From Sporothrix humicola (taxonomy: Eukaryota > Ascomycota > Sordariomycetes > Ophiostomatales > Ophiostomataceae), in contig WNYE01000047.1 of assembly GCA_021396245.1 (NCBI GenBank), positions 248,001 to 312,000 on the forward strand: 64,000 nt of DNA, in the 5' to 3' direction. Each line of letters opens with the position of its first letter. Positions within the stretch are counted from its first letter, which is position 1. A program made the position numbers and the translations under genes. Under the pieces are notes generated by a model. It made no database searches. It saw nothing but the letters and a program-made list of their open reading frames with translations, and was not told where the DNA came from. Below, piece by piece: positions 43,701-56,200 of the stretch.

Positions 43701-46700
43701 ACTCTATTCAGATTGTTTTGGGTAGCTCTTTCCCTCATCAATCTCCAATATTGAGAAAAATATGAGGCGGCCTGGCGGACAGGCCAGGAAGCACGCCACG
43801 TAGCACAGCACCACACAGCATGCTCCACGCATTTTTGATGCAGTCTGCACGCTACACTCCTGGATTCACACAGAAAAAGGGAAAGAGCATCCCACTTTCT
43901 ACCTTACACGGCATGCACACTCCCGGTTCGGCAGGCGTGGGATTCTTGTCCCCTCGTTCTTTCCTCGAAATTTTTTGTCGCTTTTGTCATCCAAGAAGGT
44001 GCATCCGATCGCTCTTTCTGTTTTGCCCAACGGCTCGTCTTTTACCCCTATTCGCTGGATCTCCCCCAATTCCCTCGACATCGTCGATGACTTTCTCGTC
44101 CTTTCCCATCCTTTCCCTTTTCTTCGCCTCTTTTTGCCTCTTGCCTCGTTTTCTACTCTTTTCTTCTGGGCCCTTTCGTTTTTCTTCCCCACAACCTTGA
44201 CAACCTCACATCAAACAGTACCCACTTTCCTTTTCCCTTCCCGGCCCTTTAACTTTCATCCCACCGCCACATAAAAAACAACAAATCAACGACGGGCTCC
44301 ACGACGGCCACGAACCCCTAGTCATCTGTCACCGTTTTTTTGTGTTGTCTCTTTCGCCCAACCATCGATATAGCATTGTGGATATCGGCCTGGATAGGCA
44401 TGCCCATTCGTTCAATCCTGTCAGAATCACTGGCCAGAATCACGACAATGAGCAACCAGCTACACCACACTTTTCTTCACAACTACTGAAATACTCCTTA
44501 CGATTCCCCTCACGCCTTTCCTCAATTGCCTTCTCCCATACCCCCGGCCACCTGTCACCGCCGTTCTCCGGTTCCCCGTTTGAGCCGACGTTTTCAAGAA
44601 GTGTCTCATTGAGCACAAGAACTGTCATGATAGGCCGTCCATCCCGTCTTTTCCTTCTCCTGTCTGCCGGTACGCTGCAAGCACTAGTCCAGCCGAGCCA
44701 GATGAGACCAGGGTCTGGATGACTGGTGGCAAGGTCAGGCTGGGCCGGTCCCTGGTATTTATTCGCTTCTCACTATGACTTTTACAATTCCTATTATTGT
44801 CAGGATTCTTTGAGGCGAAAACCTTGAATTGCAGGTTTATGCCGAACAAACAAAACAATGCCAAAACATAAACACGCCGGCGGCGAGGGCGACATATCGT
44901 CAAGGATCATGGCTTAAGCTAGCCTAACAAAAAAGAATCTACGATATACGGTGTGTTGCCGTTTTCGGTTTTCCCGCTGATGTTCACTGATGTTATTATG
45001 GCATCCTCTGGCGGCAAAGCAACTGGATGACCAGACATGTCCAGCCGGGTGAAGTTTTCACTGTCAACTAACTGTTCTCCAAAAATCTGCCCTTTTACCT
45101 GCCATTTCCTCCCGAGTCCCTACAGAGCGACGATGCACGGCGAGGATCCCCACACTTTGTCCACTCCCTCCACACACCCCTGTCCAACCCTGCATGTCTT
45201 GTCCACTTACACAAAAAGACGGTGGACAGTGGCGGCCCATGATCCACGGCCGACAGTTTCTCGACGGTTTTGTCGCTCAACGTTTATTACGGAGCACAAG
45301 CACAGAACACACAGTACACAGTCACGAAGACAACAAAACACAAAGATGCTTTGAGACTGACATTTTATCCCGGCGGCTCGCCCCGTTTTGGGCCATCTGC
45401 ATTGCATTGGGCAGCCATTTTGATTCTCTCACACTCTCTGTTTCTGTCTGGCTGGCTGCCCATCGGCGCTTGCCACTCTTTCCCTGTCATATTTGGGATT
45501 TGACTTCCCCTCACATCTTGCCTCGTCCATTGGATGCCAACCAATTTCGAGTGGTCTATGGCTGGCCTCGTTTGGGTCGAGGTCGAGGCCAAAGTAGAGG
45601 TCTGCCTGTTGATCTCGCCTTGCAATCGTACCCAATTCCTAATTCCTAACCCCCCTAAACCCAAGTCTGTCGCCTGTCGTGCCCAGCCAACGAAGCATTA
45701 TCGAAAAGTATGTCGACGTGGACACGGACCAATCGACCGCGTGCACGATTTGCTGTCCACCCCCATGCCGAGATCACAAGAGCTTTGAGCTTTTTTCTGT
45801 CTTTTTCTCTCTTCGTCGCCTTCTCCTCACGTTTTTTGAGTTTTTTTTTCTCCGCTCGGTGCCTGATTGGAACATCAGCTTTCTTGTAAAAGCATAGAGC
45901 CAAAGCATCCTGCATGCAAGGACCCGCTGGAGCGTAACAACGAACACACACACTTTTTTGTGACTGCATTGAACCTGCACTTTTTCAGACAGATACCGAC
46001 TGGACGAAGTCGGCCACGAGCACTTCTGAATAGCACGAGGACTAACAAGGGTGTACACTGCATTGGGAGAAAGAGAGAGACGAGGCAGACCTTTTCTGTA
46101 GTAAACACTAACAAGCTCGGAAGACTGTGCGTTGTTGACAGGGGTGGTCTGAGAGCTCCAACGACGTCGGGTCTCCATTGGAACTCTAGCAACGACCCCA
46201 TTGTGTCTCCATTTTTACCCTGCATGTCTTTTGTTTCTTTTTTTTCTCGTCAGTCTCTTTGTCTCGGCTTTCGACTCCTCTCCTCTTGCTTCCTCTCTTC
46301 TCTCTCTCTTTTCCTTCCTCTCTTTCCTTCTCTTGCAAGGACATTTCCTTATTCAACCATTTTACGGAATCATTTTCTGTTTCTCCATCTTTCTGTTTAT
46401 TCCTGTCTTTCTATTTGCTTTCTCGTCGTTCGTGCTGCGTCTTGGTTAATTGTTATTTTGCTTTCCTGCATTTTATCATTTCCTTTTCTCAGCCTTTTGT
46501 TTTTTTACATCTGCATCTTGCATTCTCAACATCCCCCAACGCAATCACGCATCACGCATAACGCATCACGAGCCCACTACAGCACGACAGAACGAACACA
46601 CGAGTCAACACGAAGAAACGACAGACAGACTGAAAGACCCATCCGTCCATCCAACCCACTCTCGATCATCTTGACCTCTCGGAAGACAGCCACTGCTCGA

Positions 46701-47233
46701 TCTTTCCGCTTCGCATACCCAAACAATTTGAACATCGCCAGTTCTCCATCTTTGCACTGCCAACCATTTCACGAGAGATCGTGAAATCTTGCCTTGCATC
46801 TGATCCCCCTGGCCACTTTCCCCATCCACTTTCAAGCCTTTTCCAAGCTTCCTTCCCAAAAGTTTTTTTGTTAATTCCACTCCCCTTTCCCGTGTCAACA
46901 TTACACTGCACACTGCATCTACCCTCTTGACATTGTCTTCGTCATCTTGCTCTCGCTGCAGCTAGGTCCTTTGACAAGAAGGCGCTGAAAGGCCCACTTG
47001 GACATCACCTTGCTCGCCAGACAGGATCACAGACGAGTCAAGCCGACTCCTCTCATCCTTTCCCAATCTCGTCCCACCTCTTTTCCTCAGAGAGGGACTT
47101 CTTCCCCAATAAAACCAAAAGCGTGCCCAGTTTGAGCCGCCGAGAAAACCCAGATAAAAAAAGAAAGAAAATCAAGAAAATCTTCAAAAAAAGAGGGCGG
47201 TGTTCATTTCCAGTCACAGTTCCCCCAGCTCCC
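40794..47233. other. 6.4-kb non-coding stretch before the giant gene
   Basis: No supported gene. 40794-41150 is probably SNF7 3' untranslated sequence. (CCAATAT)x3 lies at 41251-41273. From about 41400 most of the stretch is pyrimidine-rich on the plus strand, giving long but composition-driven Ser/Phe/Leu/Pro frames (for example 41361-42019 and 45867-46784). The last few hundred bases (about 46200-47230) look like a long 5' leader of the giant gene; a CCAG just before 47213 could be a leader-intron acceptor. Confidence 0.5.
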
Positions 47234-50200
47234 ATGGAGGACATGCAGCGCCAGCTGGGCGAGACGGGCGTCGCCGTCAGCGAAGCCCGCATCTTCAACC
47301 CGGACAACATCCAGGTCGCTAGTTACGACCAGCCCGCCGTCGCTGATTTTTCCAACGTCCAGTACCTCGAAGTTACCGACTCGGAGGCAGAAGCAGAGGA
47401 GGAATACGAGTTCGACGGCGAGGAAGGCGAAGGCGAGTACGACCACACACCGGCCCGCACGGCTCCTACAACTATTCCGACGCCCGAGCAGAAGCGGAAA
47501 AAGGAGAAGCGGAAGAACAAGAAAGCCAAAGCCAAGGAAGACAGTGGTGAGTCTACGTTTACACTATGTTTTACAATGTTTACAGCTACTAATAACTCAG
47601 ACGCAGATGACAAGTCACCAGCTGCTGGCTCCGAGGAGGATGCCACCGAGGGCGTTGCCTCTCCCCCGGCTGAGGCCGAAGCCGCAGAAGACTTTTGGGC
47701 GCCCAAGAGCAACAAGAAGAAGAGCAAGAAGGCTGCCCAAAAGGCTGCTAAGCGTGGTGAGGCTGCAGCGGCTGCGGCTGCCGTTGCAGACACGCCGGCC
47801 GAGAAGGAGGCGGACAAGTCTGGTTCTGGCAGCGGCACTACGAGTGGTGTGACCTCGTCTGCCGAGGTTGACAAACCGGCTGACAAGAAGGCCAACGGAA
47901 AGAACAGCAAAAAGGACAAGAAGAAGAACAAGAAGAACAAGGGCAAAGACGCCAAGGCCGAGCCTGAGGAGGCCGCTGAGGAGAAGGTTGCTGAACCAGC
48001 ACCCGTGGCAGCAGTCGAGGCCGCACCCGAGGCCGCACCTGAAGCTGCCGCTGAGCCCGCTGCTGAGCCTGCCGCAGAAGCACCCGCTGCCGCCGCAGAA
48101 GAGTCCAAGCCGGAAGAGACGCCCGCACCCGAGGCACCGGCTGCTGAGGAGGCTCCTGCTGCCGAAGCACCCGCCGAGGCACCCGTCGAGGCTGCTGCTG
48201 AGCCTGCCGCTGAGCCCGCTCCTGAGGCCACCGAAGCCGCCCCCGCCGCAGAGGACGCACCCGCACCGCCGTCGCCCACGCCTTCTCAAAAGCGCGTCCA
48301 CTTTGCCGATGCCGAGCCTGAGGCCGAGGAGGCTGAGAAGACTGAGGAGGCTCCCGCAGAGGCACCCACAGAGGCACCCGCGGAGGCTGCCACCGAATCT
48401 CCTATCGAACCTGCCGCTGAGCCCACTCCAGAGCCTGCCGCTGAAGCTGTTGCCGAGACTCCCGCTGAGACACCTGCCGCCGAGCCCGAGGCACCGGCTG
48501 AGCCACCTGTTGAGGCTGCTCCCGAGCCCGCAGCAGAATCCGTTGCTGAGCCTGAGAAGACGGAGGAGCCTGCCACAGAAGCTCCTGCCGAAGCTGCTGA
48601 GGCACCTGCTGCTGAAGAAGTAGAAGAGAAGGAGGCTGCACCCGCTGAGGCTGAAGCTCCGGCTGCCGCAGAAGAAGCTGCACCTGCTGAGGAGGCTGCT
48701 CCCGCTGAAGAGGCCCCCGCTGCTGAGACCGTCGAGGCTCCTGTCGAGACTCCGGCTGAAGCTGCTGAGGAATCCGCTGAGAAGTCCGCCGAGACTCCTG
48801 CAGAGGAGCTTGCTGCTGCTGCCGTCGAGGTGACTACTGAGGCTGCTGCTGAGGCTGCTAAGGAGGAGGAGCCCGAGGCTAAGTCTGAGGAGTCTGCAGC
48901 TGAGCCTGCCCCCGAGGCCACTCCCGCTCCCGCAGAGGAGGGCACGCCTGCTGAAGAGGCTGCTCCCGCCGAGGCCGACAAGGAGGTCCCCAAGGAGGAG
49001 GAGGCTGAAGCGCCTGCTGCTGAGGCTGAATCCTCTGAGGAGCCCACGACTGAGGAGGTCGAGGCACCTGCCGCAGAGGCCGCCGCCGAGCCTGAGGAGA
49101 AGGCTGAGGGGGAGGCTGAGGGGGAGGCTGAGGGGAAGACTGAAGATGCTCCTGAACCGACCCCCGAGGCTGCCGCAGAGCCTGTCGTTGAAGCTGCCGC
49201 CGAGCCTGTTGAGGCCGCAACTGAGGAGGCTCCTGCCGAGCCCGTGGAGAAGGCTGACGAGGCCACTCCCGCTGCTGAGGCCGAGGCTCCTGTCGAGAAG
49301 GCTCCTGTCGAGGAGGTTGCCACTGCTGAGGAAGCTCCTGCCGCTGAAGAGCCGGCCACTGACGCACCCGCTGCCGAGGAGCCTGCTGCCGAGACTGCCG
49401 CAGAAGAGACTCCCGCTCCGGCGGTCGAGGATAAGGAAGTCAAGGATGAGCCAGCCGCAGAGGAGGACAAACCTGAGCCCGCTGCCGAGTCTGCTCCTGA
49501 GGCTGCTCCTGAGCCCGCTGCGGATGCTCCTGCAGAGGAAGCTGCCGCAGAGCCTGCTGCTGCGCCCGAAGCCGAGCCTGTCGAGGCACCTGTCGAGGAG
49601 GCTGCTGAGCCCGCCGCTGCTGAGCCCGAGGCTGAGTCCAAGCCTGAGGAGGAGGTCAAGACTGAGCCTGAGGAGAAGATTGCCGAGCCGGCTGAGCCTG
49701 AAGCGGCCGCACCTGCTCCTGAAGTCGAGGCTGAGACTGCTGCCCCTGCCGAGGAGGCTCCTTCAGCTGCCGAGCCCGAAGCTGCTGCTGCTCCTGCTGA
49801 CGAGCCAGCCGCCGAGGAGCCCGCCAAGGAAGAAGTGGCCGCTCCCGCCGAGTCTGCTCCTGAGCCCACCGAGGAGACTCCTAAGGAGGCTGAGCCCGCC
49901 GCCACTGAAGAGACCCCAGCTCCTGAAGAGACTGCCGCTCCAGCTGAGGATGCTCCTACCGCCGAGCCCGAGAAGGTTGAGGAGGCTCCTGCTGAGGCTC
50001 CTGCTGAGGCTCCTGCTGAGGCTCCTGCCGAGGCTGAGGAGAAGGCACCCGAGCCCGCCGTCGAGGCCGAGGCCGCTCCTGAGCCTTCTGCCGAGGCCGA
50101 GGCCGCACCTGAGCCTGCTGCCGAGGCCAAAGAAAAGCCTGAGGAACTCGCTTCTGACGACAAGGAAGATGCTGCTGCCGCCGCCGCTGCTATTGCTGCC

Positions 50201-53200
50201 GTGGCTGCTGCTGCTACTGTCGCCATTGTCGCGTCTGACGACAAGGAAGACGAGAAGCCCGCCGAGGAAACTCCTGAAGCAGAGGAGTCTGCTGCGCCTA
50301 CTGAAGAGGCCAAGGAGGTCGAGGCTTCTGAGCCTGAAGCTGCTGCTTCTGAGGAGCCCGCTGCTCCCGCCAAGCCTGAGGCCACCAAGGAGGTTGTCGA
50401 GGCCGAGCCGGCTGAGGTCGCCGCCACGGCCGAAGAGCCGGCTTCCGCTGAGGTTGTTGAGGAGGCTGCTCCTGCCGCTGAGCCCGAGGCCGCCGCCGAG
50501 GAGGTCAAGGAGGAGGAAGTTGCCGCTCCCGAGGCTGCCCCTGAAGCCCCGGCTGAGGAGGCAAAGGAAAAGCCTGACTCTGCTCCTGAGGCCGAAGCCG
50601 CGGCTGAGCCCGAGCCGCAGACTGAAGCTGCTCCCGCCACCGAAGAGGCTCCTGCTGCTGAAGAGGCTGTCCCCACTCCGGAGGAGACTCCCGCTGCCGA
50701 ACCTGTCGAAGGGAAGGCTGAGGAAGAGGCACCCAAAGACGAGCCTGCCACTGTTGAGGAGGCCGCCCCTGAGCCCGCTGCGGCCGAGTCTACTCCTGCT
50801 GAGGAGAAAGCTGCTCCTGCCCCTACTGCCGAGCCTGAGGCCGAGGCTGAGCCCGAAGCTAAGGAGGTTGTTGAGGAGGCTGCTGCCCCTGAACCTGCTG
50901 CCGAGCCTGCTGTCGAGGAACCTGCCGCCGAATCTGCTCCGGCTGCTGAGGAGAAGGAAGAGCCCGCTGCCGATAAGGAGGCCGAGTCGACTCCTGAGCC
51001 TGCTGCTGAGCCGGCGGTCGAGCCCGAGTCGGCTCCCGCTGAGCCTGAATCTGTTACTGTCGAGGTTGAGACCGCCCCTGAAACTGCTGAGCCCGCAGAG
51101 TCTCCCAAGGAGATTGTCGAGGAGACACCGGCTGAAGAAGCCAAGGAGGAGGCTGCTCCTGCACCGGAAGCTGAGGCCGAGACCGAAACTGCAGTTGAGC
51201 CTGAAGCTGAGCCTGTTGCAGAGGCTGTTGAGGCACCCGCAGAAGCACCTGCTGAGGAGCCCACAGCTGAGCCTGAGGCTGCCCCCACCGAGGCGAAGGA
51301 ACCCGAGGTTGCTGCTGAGGCCGCTGCCGAGGAGTCTACCCCTGAGCCTGCCGCAGAAGAACCTGTCGCTGAGGAACCCGCTGTTGAGGAACCCGCTGCC
51401 GCCACCGAGCCCGCTGCTGAACCCGGAGCAGTTGAGGAGACCAAGGAGGTCGTGGCTGAGGATGCTCCGGCTGAGGAGGCTGCTCCCGCTCCCGCTCCTG
51501 TGGAAGAAGCTACTCCTGCTCCTGAGGAGGCACCGGCTGCCGCCGAACCTGAAGCGGCTGTTGAGGCTGAGGCTGAACCTGCTGAGGCCGAAGCTCCTGC
51601 TCCTGTTGAGGACGCCCCTGCCGCTGAGGAGAAGGCCGAAGAGGCTGCCGCTTCCGAGGCAGCTCCTGAGACCGCACCTGCGGCTGAGGTTGAGGTCGCC
51701 AAGGTTGTCAATACTGAGGAAAGCCCTGAAGAGTCTCCCGTTGAGGCACCGGTTGAAGCTGCGGCTGAGGCTCCTGCAGAGCCGGCCGCCGAGCCTGCTG
51801 TCGAGCCCACCGAGGAAGCTCCCGCCGCCCCTACTGAGGCCGCTGAGAAAGTCGCAGAGGAGGCTGCACCCGAGCCCGCTGCTGAAGCTGAGCCGGTCGT
51901 GGAGACCGCACCTGAAGCCGCCCCCGAGGCCAAGGAAGAGGCTGCCCCTGAGCCTGCGGCCGAGAGTGCTCCCGAGCCCGTCGCTGAGCCGGTCGCTGAG
52001 CCCGTTGCCGAGGCCGTTCCGGAAGCGCCCGCCGAGACGTCTCGCGAGATTTCTACCGAGGAGCCCGCCGCCGCCGAGCAGGCCGCTGAAGCTGAAGAGG
52101 CCAAGGACAGCGTGGCACCGATGCCCGTTGTCGTCCCCGCGCCGATCCCTGCCGATACCGACAAGGACAAGTCTGGTGATGTCGAGAAGAGAAGAAGACG
52201 CCGCAGTTCGCGAGGTGAGTTTGACCCTGATGATACCCCTGATGCCCCTGAAAATGATACCCCGGAAGAGGAGGAGAAGAAAGAAGAGGAGGTGAAAGAG
52301 GTGGAGGATGTTCAAGAGACGGTTGAAGAGAAGGAAGACGTGACGGAAGAAAAGGACGTTGAGGTGGCGACAAAAACGACGACGACCGACGAGGACAAGA
52401 ACGAGGACGAGAACAAGGACAAGACACAAGAGGAGGCAACTCAAGAGGTGGCCAAGGAAGACGTTGAGGATGTTGAGGAGAAGAAGGAAGACGAGGAGGT
52501 CGACACTGGCAGTGCAGAGCCAGTGGCCGACAGCACACCTGCGGCTGAAGAGGCAGAGCTGCAGGGCGTGCAGGAGGCAGAGCCAGTGGTCGAGGCAGAC
52601 GCACCCGCTGAGAGCAAGGAGGTGGCCGAGGACGAGCCATCTCTGCCCACGTCTGAGCTGGCTGTGGCTGGCGGCATTGCTGCTCTGGCTGCTACTTCCA
52701 TTGCAGTGGCCCACGAGACTTCCGACGACACTCCCAAGGAAGAGGCACCGGCTGAGACCGAGACTAAGGTCACTGCCGTAGCCGAGCCAGCTCCCGCCCA
52801 AGAAGACGCTGCTCCATCTCAAGACGACACCACAGCTGTTGAGGAGTCTGTTGTCGAGGAGCCCGCCACCGAAGAGACTTCTGCTGAGCCGGCTGAGCTA
52901 GCTGAGCCCGTGACGGAAGAAGCCGCTCTAGAGCCTGCTTCTGTTGAAGTGGCTGCTGTTGATGTCGCTGTTGAAGCTCCTGCTACCGAGACCGCAACTG
53001 AGGAGCCCGTCGCCGAGACAGTCGTTGAGCCTGCCCCTGTCGAGGAGGCCGCTCCGACCGAGCCTGTCGCCGAAGAGCCCGCCGCACCTGAGCCAACCAC
53101 AACTGAGGTCACCGAGACTCAGGCGCCTGCTGAAGTTGAGGCTGCTGAGGCTGAGCCCGAGGCTGTCGCTGTCACTGTCACCGAAGACACCACTTCCGCT

Positions 53201-56200
53201 CCTGAGCCCGCTGTTGGGGCTGCCGCTGAGGAGGACAAGCCAGCTGATGAGGCGCCTGAAACTGCCCAACAATCCGAGGAGGAGGTTGCCGCACCTGAGC
53301 CCACCGAAGCCGCTGAACCCCAGCCAATTGAGGAGAAGCAGGACGAGGTCCCGGCCGCCCAAGAATCTGAGCCGGTGACCGAGACTGTCGAGGCTGCCGA
53401 ACCCGTCACTGAGGAGGCAGCTGTCGCCGAATCTGAGCCCGAGGTCGTGGCCGTGGCCGAGCCTGCCGTTGCCGAGTCTGAGGACAAGGCCGACCCTGTC
53501 GAGGCTGACACCACTCCTGCTGATGCATCTGAGGTCGCCGCTGAAGCTCATGAGACTGTTCTTGAGGCTGTCTCTGAAGAGACCGTCGACGCTCCGGCTG
53601 AGGAGCCTGCCACTGAGAAGTCTGTCGTTGAAGAGGCCGCTGCTGTTGAGACTCCCGCTCCGGTCGAGACTCCAGCTGAGGTCACTTCCGCTGAGCCGGC
53701 TGATGTCGCTGCCGGCACCACTGCTGACGCTCCTGTCGAAGAATCCGTCGCTCCAGTTGAAACTTCTGTTGAGTCCGAGGACAAGACTGTCGACACTCCT
53801 GAGGAAGCCGCTCCTGAAGCCACGGTTGAGCCCGCTGACGAGCCTGTCGTCGAGGCTGCTCCCGAGTCTGCTCCTGAGCCAGTTCCTGAGGCCCCTGTCC
53901 AAGCTGCTGAGGATGCTCCTGCCGAGGCAATTTCAGAAGAGCCTGCTGCTGAGGAATCTCCCGCTCCTGAGTCTGCTGAGTCTGCCGATCCCGAGCTTCC
54001 TGCCGAATCTCGCGAGGTCTCTAATGCCCCCGCTGAAGAGCCTGCAACGGAGGAGCCGGTTGCCGAGCCTGTCGCCGAGCCGGCCGCAAAGGCTGAGACT
54101 GCTCCTGTCGAGGTCGAGACCACTTCTGCTGAGGTCCAGGAAGATGCTCCTGCTCCCGAGGAAGCACCTGCCACAGAAGCAGCTCCGGCTGAGAAGGTTG
54201 TTGCAGCGGCAGAGGAGCCCACCAACGAGGAACCTCCTGTCGCTGAGGAGGCTCCTGTTGCTGAAGAACCGGAAGCTGCTGCTGAGGCTGAGACAACGGA
54301 GGCTGCTCCAGAGACTGCACCTGAGCCTGCTGTTGAAGCTGCCGCTGAGTCTGCAGTGACTGAGACGGCTGAGACTCCTGTCGTCGAGGAGACCCGCGAG
54401 GTTTCCGCCGACGTGCCTGTGGCCACCGAGGCAGAACCTGTTGCTGAGGCCGGTCCTGAGCCTGTCGTTGAGACCGCCGCCGAGGCCCCAGTCGAAGCTC
54501 CTGCTGAAGATGCTGCTGTCGAGTCTGCTCCTGAGCCCACCCCGGAGCCGGCCGTTGAGGCAGCTGAAGAGGCAGCTGAAGAGCCTGTCACTGAGGTCGC
54601 TGCTGAGGATGCTCCTGCTCCTGCCACCGCCGAAGAGTCTGCCACTGAGACTGTCGACGAGACGCCGGCTGAAGCCGAAGCTCCCGCTCCTGCTGTCACC
54701 GATGCACCGGTTGATGCCACCGAGGAAACTTCTGAGGCTGCTCCCGTTGAGGCTGCGGAGGAATCTGCCGCACCGGTTGAGGAGCCCAAGGTAGACGAGT
54801 CCGTTGCTCCTGTCGAAGTAGAAGAGACTCCTGCCACTGTTGAAGAGTCTCCTGCCGTCGAGTCCGAGGAGGCAGTCCCCACCGATGTTCCCGCTGAGGC
54901 CGCCGAGGTCGCTGAGGTCGCAGAGGCTGTTGATACTACACGTGAGGTCGAGGCCACTCCTGCCGATGCTCCTGTCGAGACCGAGGCCGGGACACCTGCT
55001 GTCGACGCCCCTGCTTCTGAAGAGCCGACACCCGAAGCAGCTGAGCCGGTCGCAGAAGAGACACAGCCGGCTGAGGCAGAGACAACTGCAGTTGAGCCTG
55101 TTGCTGAGCCTGCACCTGTGGCTGAGCAGCCCGCTCCTGAACCCACCGAGCCTCAAGCTGAACCCAAGGCCGAGCCCGAGTCGGCTCCCGAGGAGAAGGC
55201 TGAGGAGCCAACGGTTGCTGCTGTTGAGTCTGTTGATGCTGAGCCACAGTCTGAAGAAGCTGCACCGGTCGAGGCTGAGGTCGTCGAGTCCACTCCTACT
55301 GTCGAGTCTGCTCCCTTTGAAGAGACTCCAGCTGAGGCACCTGTTGAGGCCGAGGTCGAGGAGGCAGTCGCTGAGAAGGCTGTTGAGGAGCCCGCTGTCG
55401 AGCCTGCTACTGAACCTGAGGCAGTTGAGACACCCACTGAAGCAGATGTCGAGGAACCTGTTGAGGAGTCCACCGAGGCACCCGCTGAAGAATCTCCCGC
55501 TGAAGCTGCACCGGCTGAGGCCGAGCCCACTCCCGCCGAGCCGGTTGTCGAGAGCGAGCCTGCTGCTGCTGAAGAGGCCGCTCCTGAAGAGACCGCTCCC
55601 GAGGAGACTCCTAAAGAAATCACCGAGGAGTCTTCTCGGCCCACAGAGGAGCCAGCTGCTGAGCCAGCTGCTGAGCCAGCTTCTGGGTCTGTTGCAGAGG
55701 CTGTTGAGCCTGTTGAGCCCGTTGTTGAGAAGTCCACCCCTGAGCCCGCTTCTGAATCCATTGTCGAGTCCGAGCCGACCATCGAGTCTGAAGAGACTCC
55801 CGCCACCTCCAAAGAAATTGAGTCCACCGAGCCTGTCGAGCCCACCGAGTCTGTCGAGCCCGTCGCCGTCGAGCCGTCGTCGCCCACGTCAACCTCTCCG
55901 TCGTCCGACCTTTTGTCATCCGCGCCCAAGGATGGCAGCGTCCTCCCGCACGTCGCCACAGCGGCCATTACCGTCGCCGCCGTGGCCAACATTGTGGCAG
56001 TAGAAGGTGGGGGGGAGGAGAACACAAATGAGAAAGAAGGGGAGACTGCTGTCAGCGCCGACACTGCCGAAACACAAACTGCTGACACTGAACCCTCAAC
56101 TAGCTTGGACCGATCCGACGATCTTGCACACGAACCTGCAGATGCTGTGGACACAGGTGATTCACCTCTGGACGATGACAAAGTACACGACGACCTACAC

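Noticed and set aside
45867..46784. 305-residue Ser/Phe/Leu frame
   Set aside because: T/C-rich leader-type DNA before the giant gene; no recognisable protein feature.
48286..52170. 1294-residue minus-strand Ser/Ala/Gly frame
   Set aside because: Antisense artefact: GAG/GCx/CCx codons of the giant gene give no stops when reversed. The same applies to 49763-52822, 53548-55146 and 56221-57852.
49146..52295. 1049-residue plus-strand Leu/Pro/Arg frame
   Set aside because: Frame-shifted reading of the same low-complexity repeat; it starts and ends without signals.
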